DNA of 46,967 nucleotides from an uncultured Lentisphaeria bacterium (lineage in GTDB: Bacteria; Verrucomicrobiota; Lentisphaeria; Victivallales; Victivallaceae). Of the stretch, positions 17,939 through 26,902 are shown one piece after another. Where the stretch lies: the NCBI GenBank assembly GCA_937888615.1, contig CALABZ010000371.1, positions 1-46,967 on the forward strand, given 5' to 3'. The translations under genes were made by a program, and so were the position numbers. Under the pieces are notes generated by a model. The model worked only from the letters and a program-made list of their open reading frames with translations. It did not search any database and was not told the origin of the DNA. The stretch's first letter is position 1. Each line of letters opens with the position of its first letter.

Positions 17939-19585
17939 ATGGCAGCTCAGATGAGTAAAAATGATCCTGATTTCAGGATTGATGTGCCGGAATATTTCAA
18001 TTTCGGTTATGATATCATTGACCAGCGCGCCGAGCAAGACCGCAACAAGCTCGCGATGATCTGGTGCAATCAATTCGGAGCGGAACGTAAACTGACTTTT
18101 CTGGATATCAGCCAGCTTTCCAACCGTGCCGCGAACATTTTGTTGAAAATGGGTTTGAAGCGTGATGACGCGGTGGCTTTGATGTTGCCGCGAATCCCGG
18201 AATGGTGGATTTTCTCCATCGCCCTGATCAAGCTCGGTATCGTACAGTGTTCGATGCCGCCGCTGCTGACTCCGCTCGATATCAGGCATCGCATGGAAGT
18301 CGGTAAATTCAAACTTGTGATCACCGATATTGACAATTCCGGCAAATTCGAGGAAATTTACAACGACTGCCCGTCCTTTCAACACATGCTGCTGGCCGAA
18401 GGCTCGAAACCCGGCTGGATCAGCTACGAGGAAGAATGCGCGAAAATGCCGCGCCAATCCCTCTATAAAGTGGATACCCCGGAACCGGTCCGTACCCGCG
18501 CCGATGAGTGCGCACTGGTCTGGTTCACCTCCGGCACCAGCAAGTATCCCAAGCTGGTGGCGCATTCGCATTCGTATCCGCTGGGCCATCAGGTGACCGC
18601 CGTATACTGGCAGCGTCTGACCAGCAATGACCTGCACCTCTGCTGGACCGATACCGGTTGGGCGAAAATCGCCTGGGGCGGTTATTTCGGCCAATGGCTG
18701 GCCGGGGCGTGTCTGTTCGTCTGCGATTTCCGCCATAAATTCATCCCGGAGGAAATTCCGCCGGTGCTGGAAAAATACGGCGTGACTTCTCTCTGCGCCG
18801 CACCGACCATCTACCGCATGCTGGTGTTGTGCGACCTGAAAAAATACGATTTATCCCAGCTTAAGAAATGTTTCACCGCTGGTGAAAGCATCCATAAGGA
18901 AACCATTGATGCCTGGAAAGAAGGCACCGGACAGTTGATTTATGAAGGCTACGGCCAGACCGAAACCGTCTGCATGACCTGCCAGACCCCGGAAATGCCG
19001 TATCGTCCGGGATCGATGGGTCAACCGACGCCGGGATGGCATATCGAACTGCATGACGAGGACGGCAAACCGGTTCCCACCGGCGAAGAGGGGCGTATCG
19101 CCATTCGTCTGGGCAAGGAAACGCCGGCCGGCTTGTTTCTCGGTTATATCGGCGGCGACAAGGAAGAAGTGTTCGGCGGCGGTTTTTACTATAGCGGCGA
19201 TAAGGCGCGCATGGACGAAGAAGGTTTCATGTGGTTCGCGGGACGGAGCGATGATATCATCAAAAGCTCCGGTTATCGGATCAGTCCGTCCGAGGTCGAA
19301 TACATCATTATGCAGCATTCGGCGGTTCACGAAGTGGCCGTGGTCGGGGCTCCCGACCCGATTCGCGGAATAGCGATCAAGGCCTATATCGTGCTGAAAC
19401 CGGATTATTCGCCGACCGAGGCGATGGCCCGCGAAATTCAGCGTCATGCCAAGTCGTTGACGGCGCCCTACAAATACCCGCGTTACGTGGAGTTCATCTC
19501 ACAGATGCCCAAGACGTATTCGGGTAAAATTCGCCGCAATGTCCTGCGCAAACATGCCGAAGACGGCGTCTGCACCTGGATGTAA
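17939..19585 (+). CDS. AMP-dependent acyl-CoA synthetase (acetyl/medium-chain type)
   Basis: This 548-aa ANL-superfamily enzyme activates a carboxylic acid to acyl-AMP and then acyl-CoA. Visible motifs are VWFTSGTSKYPK (P-loop-like A3), WTDTGWAKIAWGG, YEGYGQTETVC (A5), YYSGDKARMDEEGF (A7), GRSDDIIKSSGYRISPSEVE (A8 hinge) and the C-terminal PKTYSGKIRR with the acetylatable catalytic lysine. The DTGWAKI…FGQW region resembles the acetate/medium-chain (ACSM-like) group; the exact acid is undetermined. The ATG at 17939 is chosen over the longer frame (17795) because that stretch covers the promoter and terminator. Genes on both sides are independent units. It ends 3 bases before the convergent peptidase stop. 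Confidence 0.9.
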   Translation: MAAQMSKNDPDFRIDVPEYFNFGYDIIDQRAEQDRNKLAMIWCNQFGAERKLTFLDISQLSNRAANILLKMGLKRDDAVALMLPRIPEWWIFSIALIKLGIVQCSMPPLLTPLDIRHRMEVGKFKLVITDIDNSGKFEEIYNDCPSFQHMLLAEGSKPGWISYEEECAKMPRQSLYKVDTPEPVRTRADECALVWFTSGTSKYPKLVAHSHSYPLGHQVTAVYWQRLTSNDLHLCWTDTGWAKIAWGGYFGQWLAGACLFVCDFRHKFIPEEIPPVLEKYGVTSLCAAPTIYRMLVLCDLKKYDLSQLKKCFTAGESIHKETIDAWKEGTGQLIYEGYGQTETVCMTCQTPEMPYRPGSMGQPTPGWHIELHDEDGKPVPTGEEGRIAIRLGKETPAGLFLGYIGGDKEEVFGGGFYYSGDKARMDEEGFMWFAGRSDDIIKSSGYRISPSEVEYIIMQHSAVHEVAVVGAPDPIRGIAIKAYIVLKPDYSPTEAMAREIQRHAKSLTAPYKYPRYVEFISQMPKTYSGKIRRNVLRKHAEDGVCTWM

Positions 19586-19588
19586 TTC

Positions 19589-20656
19589 TTATTGATCCGT
19601 GTATTTGCGGGCGGCTCGCCACAGAGCCTGCCCGAAAGTACGCCAGAGTTCGGGCGTCAGGGTTTGGTCGCTGGCGTTGGCATAAGGAATTTCCAGCGAT
19701 GCGCTGAGCGGCTTCCACGGAAGTCCAATAGCCCATTTGGAGACAGTTTTGCCCTGGGTGTAGTTTTCCCTGGTGTTCCACAGACTGCCGAACGGGACGT
19801 TGTCGGATTCAAAAAAATGAATGCCGTTGCCCTTTTTTGATTCGGGTTCGAGCAGGGCGGAGAAGCGCTCAAGCCGTTTCTGGGCGTCGTAGGGTTCCAC
19901 GCCGACAATATAGATGGTTTCATTGGTGGCGCCGCCGCGCAGCCACGGACAGTGCAAATCGACAATTACTTCCGGCTGTTCACGCAGAATCAGCTCCATG
20001 ATCGCCCGGACTTCGGGGTAGATCGGTTCATCGGAATAATCACGACCGTGGTCGTGCGGTTTACGGTTCTTGCCCTGGTCGCCGTTCTCCACGCCGTCCT
20101 TGTCCGCGAAGGGGACGATGAATAACGTGAAATCCGGTCTCGAATCGCGGCGGGCCGCTTCGATCACCCCTTCAATCACATAATTTGCCGCCATTTCGCA
20201 ACAATGATGCCGGGCGGAGAAAAAATACTTATGCGGTCCGGCGCCATGCGTGAAAAGTTCCACCGATCGCCCCCGGCGACTGCGGCAAAGTTCTGCCACA
20301 GGCAGGCCGAGCCGCTGCCAGTCCTCCTGCAGATAGGGGATGCCCATGCAGAAACGCACCTTTTTCATTTTGCCGTCGTGGAGATAACGGAACCCTTCGC
20401 TGTCTTCGAGTTTACCGCCGCCCCACAGCCATGTCTGACCGCCGTCGGTGCTGATTGCGGGGCCGCGGGTGCCGATTGCAGACGAGTCGAAATGGAATTC
20501 ATATTCGCCGGGAGCGTCAAATTCCGCCTCGAAATACCAGTAAAACCACATCGCAGAGCTGTCGCGCAAGTCCGGCGACAACTCAATCCGGTTGCCGTTA
20601 ACGCCCCGGATCAGGATATTGCCTCCGGGAAAGCCGCTGCTGATCTTGATCGTCAT
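19589..20656 (-). CDS. M14 family zinc carboxypeptidase-like protein
   Basis: This 355-aa protein has an N-terminal beta-sandwich (about 1-125, the DxxGGQTW region) typical of cytosolic-type M14 peptidases. It is followed by a carboxypeptidase domain with the zinc motif H-x-x-E inside ARHHCCEMAANY and a third histidine in VDLHCP. It probably cleaves a C-terminal residue or an amide from an unidentified substrate. No signal peptide is present, so it appears cytoplasmic. The ATG at 20656 has GGAG about 10 nt upstream and a promoter at 20705-20733. It converges on the acyl-CoA synthetase gene. Confidence 0.82.
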   Translation of the reverse strand: MTIKISSGFPGGNILIRGVNGNRIELSPDLRDSSAMWFYWYFEAEFDAPGEYEFHFDSSAIGTRGPAISTDGGQTWLWGGGKLEDSEGFRYLHDGKMKKVRFCMGIPYLQEDWQRLGLPVAELCRSRRGRSVELFTHGAGPHKYFFSARHHCCEMAANYVIEGVIEAARRDSRPDFTLFIVPFADKDGVENGDQGKNRKPHDHGRDYSDEPIYPEVRAIMELILREQPEVIVDLHCPWLRGGATNETIYIVGVEPYDAQKRLERFSALLEPESKKGNGIHFFESDNVPFGSLWNTRENYTQGKTVSKWAIGLPWKPLSASLEIPYANASDQTLTPELWRTFGQALWRAARKYTDQ

Positions 20657-20704
20657 ATCAAAGAAACTCCAATGTTGACTTCTGGAACCTTTGCCGATTT
20701 ATAA

Positions 20705-20733
20705 AACATACATGAGCGGTTGAATAAATTCAA
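20705..20733 (-). promoter_or_regulatory. candidate promoter of the M14 peptidase gene
   Basis: On the minus strand TTGAAT (20728-20733), a 17-base spacer and TATGTT (20705-20710) precede the ATG at 20656 by about 45 bases. Confidence 0.5.
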
Positions 20734-20835
20734 TAAATTTTTTACGGATATGTTGCATAATCAACGAATATTATGCTTTTTTTCTTCGATTTATATTCTA
20801 CATGGTTGAAATCGCCTTTCAAGCTTATTTGTATT

Positions 20836-20868
20836 TTGCCGGAGATCAGGGTAGATTATATATACTCA
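20836..20868 (+). promoter_or_regulatory. candidate promoter of the cation antiporter gene
   Basis: TTGCCG (20836-20841) is followed after 17 bases by TATATA (20859-20864), which runs into TATACT (20863-20868). It is about 25 bases before the ATG at 20891. The rest of the 234-base gap is AT-rich with no gene seen. Confidence 0.45.
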
Positions 20869-20890
20869 AACATTCAAGGGGATTTTACCT

Positions 20891-21832
20891 ATGCTGCTGA
20901 TCATTTTATTACTGGCTGGTGGTGTCGCATTGCTTTATTTCGGAGCTGAATTTCTGGTGCGTGGCGGGGTTTCGATCGCTGCCCGGCTGGGGGTTTCGCC
21001 GTTGGTCATCGGATTGACGCTGGTTTCTTTCGCCACCAGCGCACCGGAACTGGTCGTCAGCATCCAGGCGGCGTTGAGCGGTTCGAGCGATATTGCGATC
21101 GGCAATATCATCGGTTCGAATATCTGCAACATCGCCCTCATTCTGGGACTTTCGGCTGTGATCGCTCCTTTGAGCGTGCATTTAAAGGTGCTTCGTTTTG
21201 ATATGCCGCTCCTACTTGGCATAACGATTATTTTCGCCGCAGTCGGGATCTGGGCCGGAGGCTTCGGGCGTATCGCCGGGGGCGTTCTGTTCGCCGGACT
21301 GATAGCCTATCTGCTTTGGAATGTCCGGATGGAAAAACGGGAAACCCTGAAAGCGGAGTCAACCCCGGAATTGACCAAATCCTATTCGATGTGGTTGAGC
21401 ATTCTGCTGGTGCTCGGCGGACTCGGTTTTCTGGTGCTTGGCGGTAAATGCATGGTCAGCGGAGCGGTGGTGCTGGGGCGGATGGCCGGATTGTCCGAGG
21501 CGATAATCGGGTTGACGATCGTCGCGGTCGGAACCAGCCTGCCGGAACTGGCTACCAGCGTGGTGGCCGCTTTTCGGGGAGAACAGGATATCGCGATCGG
21601 CAATGTGGTCGGGTCGAACATTTTCAACATCCTTGGAATCATCGGCCTTACCGCTTTGATCAGGCCGGTGGCCGCATCGGGAATTTCGCCGGTGGATTGG
21701 GGTGTTCTGGTGCTGACCGCGGCGATTCTGCTGCCGTTCATGCGTACCGGGACGCGGCTCGTCCGCTGGGAGGGGGCCGCGCTGTTGTTGATCTATACGG
21801 CCTATATCGGCTACCTTGCCATGAGTATTTGA
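20891..21832 (+). CDS. calcium/sodium antiporter (CaCA family, YrbG-like)
   Basis: This 313-aa inner-membrane antiporter is made of two inverted five-helix repeats. The alpha-1 repeat carries TLVSFATSAPELVVSIQAA and GNIIGSNICNIALILG. The alpha-2 repeat carries TIVAVGTSLPELATSVVAA and GNVVGSNIFNILGIIG. These paired G-T/A-S-x-PE and GN-x-x-GSN motifs hold the Na+ and Ca2+ sites. All key glutamates are present, so it should be an active exchanger. A ribosome binding site (AAGGGG) precedes the ATG. The next small gene starts one base after its stop. Confidence 0.95.
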   Translation: MLLIILLLAGGVALLYFGAEFLVRGGVSIAARLGVSPLVIGLTLVSFATSAPELVVSIQAALSGSSDIAIGNIIGSNICNIALILGLSAVIAPLSVHLKVLRFDMPLLLGITIIFAAVGIWAGGFGRIAGGVLFAGLIAYLLWNVRMEKRETLKAESTPELTKSYSMWLSILLVLGGLGFLVLGGKCMVSGAVVLGRMAGLSEAIIGLTIVAVGTSLPELATSVVAAFRGEQDIAIGNVVGSNIFNILGIIGLTALIRPVAASGISPVDWGVLVLTAAILLPFMRTGTRLVRWEGAALLLIYTAYIGYLAMSI

Positions 21833-21833
21833 A

Positions 21834-22136
21834 ATGAAAAAGCCGGCCGTGCAAATAGTCCGATTTTTCCTGTGGCTGATTGCGGGGTGGTTTTTTCTGG
21901 TGCTGGTTTTTTCTGGTGCCGGGTGGATTTTCGGGGTGTTGGTCGACCGCTTCGGGCCGGAATTCTTTGTCGGTGCGGAATACGTGGTGCGGGACGGCAA
22001 CGGCGGCGTCTGGTATACGAATCCGGGCGCCATCATACGCTGGCAGGCGCTGATCGCGCTGGCGGAATGCCTGTTGGCCGGTGTATTGATCTATGGCGCG
22101 TTCCTGCTTCGCAGGCGCTTGAAATCTCGTAGCTGA
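21834..22136 (+). CDS. small two-helix membrane protein, unknown function
   Basis: This 100-aa protein with no recognised family has two membrane segments (about 9-36 and 70-92). A short loop between them carries a GAEYVVRDGNGGVWYTNPGA stretch, and the tail is strongly basic (RRRLKSRS), which places the C-terminus in the cytoplasm. It starts one base after the antiporter stop, so it is probably co-translated and might be an accessory subunit. That role is an inference from position only. Confidence 0.65.
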   Translation: MKKPAVQIVRFFLWLIAGWFFLVLVFSGAGWIFGVLVDRFGPEFFVGAEYVVRDGNGGVWYTNPGAIIRWQALIALAECLLAGVLIYGAFLLRRRLKSRS

Positions 22137-22242
22137 TATTAAAAATGTATTATCAGACCGATATTGTTGAGCAAAAGAAAATGGTTTTTGAGTATTGCTA
22201 AATAGAGCGAATAAGATAGAGATTTTTTAACGGTTTGATTGT

Positions 22243-22249
22243 AAGGAGG
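22243..22249 (+). promoter_or_regulatory. near-perfect ribosome binding site deciding the TIR gene start
   Basis: AAGGAGG lies 6 bases before ATG 22256 and fixes that codon as the start over the in-frame codon at 22235. Confidence 0.85.
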
Positions 22250-22255
22250 CTCAGA

Positions 22256-23596
22256 ATGGAGAAAACAATCTTCATATCATTTTGTGGGAAAAATAAACTT
22301 GAAGTGGATGAAATAGATGCCTCTTTTAGCAAAGATGGGGTTAAACTGACGCGTTACGACCGGGAATCGAGACATCAGGAAAGTATAAAAGAATTCATGA
22401 AAAAAGTTCGTTTGACGGACTATGTTCTCATGATTATAAGTGATGAATTTTTAAAATCGCAAAACTGTATGTATGAAGTGCTTGAGGTTTTGAAAGATGA
22501 CAATTATCAGAAACGGCTTTTCACAATTGTATTGCCCAACGCTTATCAAATATATTCTCCCGGAGGGGCTTTGACGTATTCAGAATTTTGGATGCAAGAG
22601 CACAAAGAATTACAAATTAGGATAGAGAAATTTCCCCCAGATCAAGTTATTGAGATAAGAAAGGACTTAGCAATTATCCGTAACATAGGAATTTCTATTT
22701 GTGAGTTTGTTAAAAATATCAGTGATTTGATAAATATACCTTTTGACGACCTGAAAAAGAATGATTTTGAAGACATTAAACATCTGGTTGGCGTTTTCTC
22801 CAAAGCTCCATCTGTAATTCATTATGATATTCTCAAATTGGAAGATGTCAGCCATGCCGGAGCAAAAAGATATGCGGCAAATATACTGATTGAAAGCAAG
22901 TATTCAAAAGAAGAAATAAAGCAGGCAATCAAAGAAATTATAGGAATCCTAAAAAAGAGCCTATATTATCGTGATGAAAAAGTTCGGGAATGCTTTGGAG
23001 ATGCGTCTGCAGATGTAATTTGGTTGTTTATTGCTCATCGAATGGTCGATGTCGATAATTGTAATTGGACTTGCAGGGCTTATTGGGTAAGTCCTTCTCT
23101 TAGCGAAGAGATGAGACCGATCGGATTGTCCGGGAATGATTCCATTGGAGATATTGTTATTGATTGGAATGATCACTATGAGACGATGGCTGAGTTTTAT
23201 TATAGTCACAGCATACCCAAGGATAAATTTTTAGAAAGGGTCGATTTCCTTATTAAGGAAATCGAGAAATTAATATTTCCTTTGTTCAAAATATTTTCGG
23301 CATCTCAAATGACAAATAACTATGCAGAAGTGATATCTTATACCAATACGCATCAAGCGCGGATAAATGAATTATACACCAATGGGACAGATATTCCGAA
23401 TCCTCCGCATGATTGTATCAAATTTGATGAATTGGTACAGTCGTACTTTGCACAGGCTGATAATTTATTTTTAATTTATTCGACGAAAGGATTAGATACC
23501 TGGGAAGAGAATAACAGAAAATATCTTATGAAAAAAACGATAGAGGACTTAAGCCAATTGGAGGACCGTATAATTATGGAAAGGAAAGGGCTGTAG
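22256..23596 (+). CDS. stand-alone TIR-domain protein, AT-rich, likely acquired
   Basis: This 446-aa protein has an N-terminal TIR fold (about 1-130): KTIFISFCGKN strand A, a DYVLMIISDEFL strand, and SQNCMYEVLE. In the last, E74 sits where TIR NADases carry their catalytic glutamate (WCxxE-like). The remaining 300 residues are helical, rich in K, E, D and N, with no membrane segment or domain I recognise. The gene is visibly richer in A and T than both neighbours and has different codon use (many AAA, ATA, TTA), pointing to horizontal transfer. Solitary TIR proteins often act in phage defence by depleting NAD+, with a C-terminal sensor; that role is inference here. No partner gene is adjacent. 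Confidence 0.8.
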   Translation: MEKTIFISFCGKNKLEVDEIDASFSKDGVKLTRYDRESRHQESIKEFMKKVRLTDYVLMIISDEFLKSQNCMYEVLEVLKDDNYQKRLFTIVLPNAYQIYSPGGALTYSEFWMQEHKELQIRIEKFPPDQVIEIRKDLAIIRNIGISICEFVKNISDLINIPFDDLKKNDFEDIKHLVGVFSKAPSVIHYDILKLEDVSHAGAKRYAANILIESKYSKEEIKQAIKEIIGILKKSLYYRDEKVRECFGDASADVIWLFIAHRMVDVDNCNWTCRAYWVSPSLSEEMRPIGLSGNDSIGDIVIDWNDHYETMAEFYYSHSIPKDKFLERVDFLIKEIEKLIFPLFKIFSASQMTNNYAEVISYTNTHQARINELYTNGTDIPNPPHDCIKFDELVQSYFAQADNLFLIYSTKGLDTWEENNRKYLMKKTIEDLSQLEDRIIMERKGL

Positions 23597-23751
23597 TTCT
23601 TTTCTTCCTATTTTATGCTTGGAAAAGTTTTCTTTTTTCGGAAAGTTTATTGGCGGGGAAGTGGAATTCCGGGAATTTTGTGATATATTTGCTCTTTCTT
23701 TTTTGTGAGTTTGGTTATATCATATTTTTTCAACGCCAGCCCAGGAATATT

Positions 23752-25344
23752 ATGCGCGTTATATTGGTTTTTCCGCCCCATACCGGACCTACTTATATGC
23801 CGTTGGGCATCGCCTGTCTGGCCGCCGTGGCTAATCGCAAAAATGTCGCAGTCGATCTGTTCGACGCCAACCTCGAGTTATGGAATTCCCTCTGCGATTC
23901 CGATGTCTGTCTGGGCGCGATGCGCGATTTCGCCCGCGGCCCGCTTGAAGTATTCCTGAATCCGAAGGTCTACGAATTCAATTGGAGTCATATGCCCGAC
24001 GCCAAGCGCCGGATCAATGCGCTGGAACGGCTGGCCCGGCATTATCTCGCCGGAAGCGGGCTCGACGGGGAATTGAAGGCCATGCTGGCGCGTCAGGCGG
24101 CGAGGATTGGCCGCAATACGCCGGAGATTATCGCGTTTTCCGCCATGTATCTGGATCAGTTACCCTTTATCCTGGCGCAGGCGAAATACCTGTCGGAAGA
24201 GTGCGGCGCGGAGGGGCGGATCGTTATCGGCGGCGCCGCCATGAGCGCGCTTTCGCCGACGGAACTGATGGAGGCCGCGCCGTTCGTCAATGCCGTGTTG
24301 ACCGGGGAAGGAGAGATTCCGTTCGAAGCACTCCTCCAGGGCTGGCCGTTCGCACAGATTCCGGGGTGCTATTACCGGGAAAATGGCGGCATTGTCTTCA
24401 GCGGCCGGACGGTTGTGCCGGAAGACCTTGCCGTACTGCCGCCCCCCGACTTCAGTCAATTGGCCGAGGGCGGTTATTTCAATCCGGTGCCGGTCATGCC
24501 GATCTACGGCTGTCGCGGCTGTAAATGGCGCAGATGCCGTTTCTGCGTGCACAATAATTCGTTCGGGCGCTATCGGCGGCGTCCGCCTGCGGCGGTGGCG
24601 CAGGAAATGCTCGAACGGCGGACCGTTTCGAACTGCCGTCATTTTTATATGGTTGACCAGTATGTCGATCCGGTTTATCTTGATGAACTCAGCGACGTCA
24701 TTCTGGCGCTGGGTCTCGACTGCCGTTTTCAGGTGATGGCCCGGACGATTGGCGACTATACCCCGGCGCTGTTGAATAAAGCCGCCCGCGCCGGGTGTTG
24801 CTGGATCAGTTGGGGAATGGAGAGCGGTTCCCAGAAGTTGCTGGACCTGATGAATAAGGGGACCCGGGCCGATACCTCGCTGGAAGTGATAAAAAATGCC
24901 TCGGCAGAGGGGATTTCCAATCTGTTAATGATGATTTTCGGCGCACCTGGTTCGGACCGGGCCTGCCTGGATGAGACATTTTCATTTTTGGATCGGGCGT
25001 GGAATCATATCGACGGCATGACGGCGAGCGCGTTTGTGCTGTTCGACCAGACGGATTTCAGTCGTCATGCGTCCAGCTACGGACTGGAAATTCTGGGGGG
25101 CAACCGGATTCTCGAGGTTGCGGGAAGGGCGATTCATGATATGAAATTGAAATTCCGCCGTGAATCAGAGCATGGAACTTACGAATCGCCGCTGGCGACC
25201 GCCGAAATAGACGCTTGGGAACACCGCAAGGTCTGGCTGCCGACATTGCCGTTTCATGGACGGCTCTGCTGTGAACATTATCTGCTGTACGCCGATTCGC
25301 GACAGGTATACACCCGTCCCGGCAAGCGTCTGCGCAGTGCGTGA
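23752..25344 (+). CDS. B12-binding-domain radical SAM protein
   Basis: This protein is 530 aa from the ATG at 23752, where AGGA precedes the codon; the frame is open back to 23650 without support. An N-terminal cobalamin-binding-like Rossmann domain (PLGIACLAAVA, later EIIAFSAMYLDQL and VIGGAAMSA…GEGEIPFEALL) leads to a radical SAM domain. Its cluster motif is unusual: C254-x2-C257-x4-C262-x2-C265 (CRGCKWRRCRFC), close to the GCxW…CxFC pattern of some RiPP-modifying B12 methyltransferases and not the plain CxxxCxxC. The later ISWGMESGSQKLLDLMNKGT is a typical SAM-binding strand. It probably performs a radical methylation or rearrangement of unknown substrate. No precursor peptide is evident nearby. 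Confidence 0.82.
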   Translation: MRVILVFPPHTGPTYMPLGIACLAAVANRKNVAVDLFDANLELWNSLCDSDVCLGAMRDFARGPLEVFLNPKVYEFNWSHMPDAKRRINALERLARHYLAGSGLDGELKAMLARQAARIGRNTPEIIAFSAMYLDQLPFILAQAKYLSEECGAEGRIVIGGAAMSALSPTELMEAAPFVNAVLTGEGEIPFEALLQGWPFAQIPGCYYRENGGIVFSGRTVVPEDLAVLPPPDFSQLAEGGYFNPVPVMPIYGCRGCKWRRCRFCVHNNSFGRYRRRPPAAVAQEMLERRTVSNCRHFYMVDQYVDPVYLDELSDVILALGLDCRFQVMARTIGDYTPALLNKAARAGCCWISWGMESGSQKLLDLMNKGTRADTSLEVIKNASAEGISNLLMMIFGAPGSDRACLDETFSFLDRAWNHIDGMTASAFVLFDQTDFSRHASSYGLEILGGNRILEVAGRAIHDMKLKFRRESEHGTYESPLATAEIDAWEHRKVWLPTLPFHGRLCCEHYLLYADSRQVYTRPGKRLRSA

Positions 25345-25349
25345 GCGGT

Positions 25350-25997
25350 TTAAATCAGGTTATAAATGGTCAGGTAATGCAGAGAACTGCCCAGCAGGAC
25401 GAAAATGTGCCAGATCGTATGTGAATAAGGTCGATTGATCAGATAGAATATGATCCCAAGCATATAAATAATCCCGCCCGCAATCAGGAATCCGAGCGCG
25501 AGGGGCGTCAGGCCATTAATCAACGATTTGATACAGCACATGCACAGCCAGCCCATTGTACAGTACAAAACGACTGACAACCCGTAGAAACTCCGCAGGG
25601 TAAAACATTTCAGCGTGATTCCGGCAATTGCCAGTCCCCATATCACCGCCAGCAAAATAAAACCGGTCAGGTTATTGACTGCAATCAGCATTAACGGTGT
25701 ATAAGTTCCGGCAATCAGCAGGTAAATGGCACAATGATCAAATTTGCGGAAAAGAATTTTCCTGGAATCGCTCCGTACGCCGTGATACAGGGTGGAGGCG
25801 GCATACATCGACAATAACGAGATACTGTAGATGAGCACGGCTGTCAGGTTAAGCAATCCGGAGGGCAATATGGAAACGATTAACGCGGCCACTCCGCCAA
25901 GTACAATCAGAATACCCGCACCATGGGTCAACGTATTGGCCACTTCCTCGCGGGGCGAATAAAAGTGAATTAATATTGGAGTATTTCCCGTAGTCAT
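25350..25997 (-). CDS. hemolysin III / YqfA family (PAQR) membrane protein
   Basis: This 215-aa protein has seven predicted helices and belongs to the hemolysin III/PAQR family. It carries REEVANTLTHGAG in the first segment, ASTLYHG with the family histidine, KFDHCAIYLLIAGTYTP, and the last-helix LGSSLHYL in place of the usual HxxxH. PAQR-like proteins are proposed to be metal-dependent lipid hydrolases; the cytolytic name is historical. It starts 3 bases after the PlsC-type acyltransferase stop, so the two form an operon and may both act in membrane lipid turnover. It converges with the radical SAM gene with only 5 bases between stops. Confidence 0.9.
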   Translation of the reverse strand: MTTGNTPILIHFYSPREEVANTLTHGAGILIVLGGVAALIVSILPSGLLNLTAVLIYSISLLSMYAASTLYHGVRSDSRKILFRKFDHCAIYLLIAGTYTPLMLIAVNNLTGFILLAVIWGLAIAGITLKCFTLRSFYGLSVVLYCTMGWLCMCCIKSLINGLTPLALGFLIAGGIIYMLGIIFYLINRPYSHTIWHIFVLLGSSLHYLTIYNLI

Positions 25998-26000
25998 ATT

Positions 26001-26825
26001 TTATTCCGCGGCTAACAGTCCGGGAGCAAGTGGGAATTTGTCCTTATCGCGCCAGGCGCGGCAGCGTTCTCCGATGAAATCGATGATTTGCTCTTGTGCT
26101 TCTCGTCCGTTGCCGGTTACGGCCACGGGAGGGGCGAATTCAAAATAGATACGGTTTTCGGGGTGCAGAGGTCCAAAATCGTTGAACAGGCGACCCGGCT
26201 TCAGAAAATCGGTTTTCAGTGCAAACGGGATTACTTTGACGCCGGCGTTTTTGGCCAGTTTCACCGCTATTGTATTGAAGCGCTCCGGTTTGAATTCGGG
26301 GTAGCGGGAGGCTTCCGGGAAAATCAGTACCGAACGACCTTGTTCCAGTTGTTTCCGACCTTTCTGCATGATGGTCTTGAAATCTTCACGCGGATTGACT
26401 TGAGTCACGCCGATTGCTCCGATCGCATGCATGGCCCGGCTCATAAAGGGAACTCCGAAAATGCCGTTTTTAATCACGAAAGTGAAATCAAGACGGGGGG
26501 AAATCAGGGCATTGAGCATGATGGTTTCCACTGCGCTCATGTGATTGCCTGCGATTACGAAAGGGCCTTCCTCGGCGGACAGATAATCAAGTCCGCGAAC
26601 ACTGATTCGGGCTCCGCAACGCTCAAGAATATCAATATTTTTTCCGCTGAATTGAGCCAGATTTTTGGAATCAAGCCGACCGGCTTTGGCGCAACGCCCG
26701 ATGAAATAAAAATTGGTGCAGACTTGCAGAAAGAAATTGATTCTGGAATTGAAAAATATTTTGGAACAGATATCACGGCGGTCATGCGGCGTATCATAAC
26801 TGTCTCGATCAAATAACGTATTCAT
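26001..26825 (-). CDS. PlsC-type 1-acyl-glycerol-phosphate acyltransferase-like protein
   Basis: This 274-aa LPLAT-family protein acylates lysophospholipids or related acceptors at the membrane. Motif I reads NHMSAVE, HX4E where most family members have HX4D. Motif II is in the KNGIFGVPFMSRAM region, motif III is FPEASR (usually FPEGTR), and motif IV is in VIPFAL. The active histidine is present, so activity is likely, but the acid residue change deserves note. No long N-terminal membrane helix is seen; the early SRINFFLQVCTNFYF segment may dip into the membrane. It precedes the hemolysin III gene by 3 bases. Confidence 0.85.
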   Translation of the reverse strand: MNTLFDRDSYDTPHDRRDICSKIFFNSRINFFLQVCTNFYFIGRCAKAGRLDSKNLAQFSGKNIDILERCGARISVRGLDYLSAEEGPFVIAGNHMSAVETIMLNALISPRLDFTFVIKNGIFGVPFMSRAMHAIGAIGVTQVNPREDFKTIMQKGRKQLEQGRSVLIFPEASRYPEFKPERFNTIAVKLAKNAGVKVIPFALKTDFLKPGRLFNDFGPLHPENRIYFEFAPPVAVTGNGREAQEQIIDFIGERCRAWRDKDKFPLAPGLLAAE

Positions 26826-26849
26826 AATGAAACATCCCGGTCATGACTT

Positions 26850-26889
26850 AAAAAAAATATCGGGGAGGTACGTAAAACGAACCCCCCCG
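26850..26889 (-). terminator. rho-independent terminator of the RRM gene
   Basis: Reading the minus strand, CGGGGGGGTTCG (26889-26878) pairs with CGTACCTCCCCG (26872-26861) across a 5-base loop with one mismatch and one G-T pair. A run of T follows (26860-26850). It lies 14 bases after the RRM stop. Confidence 0.88.
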
Positions 26890-26902
26890 TGCGTGCCGAC
26901 TA

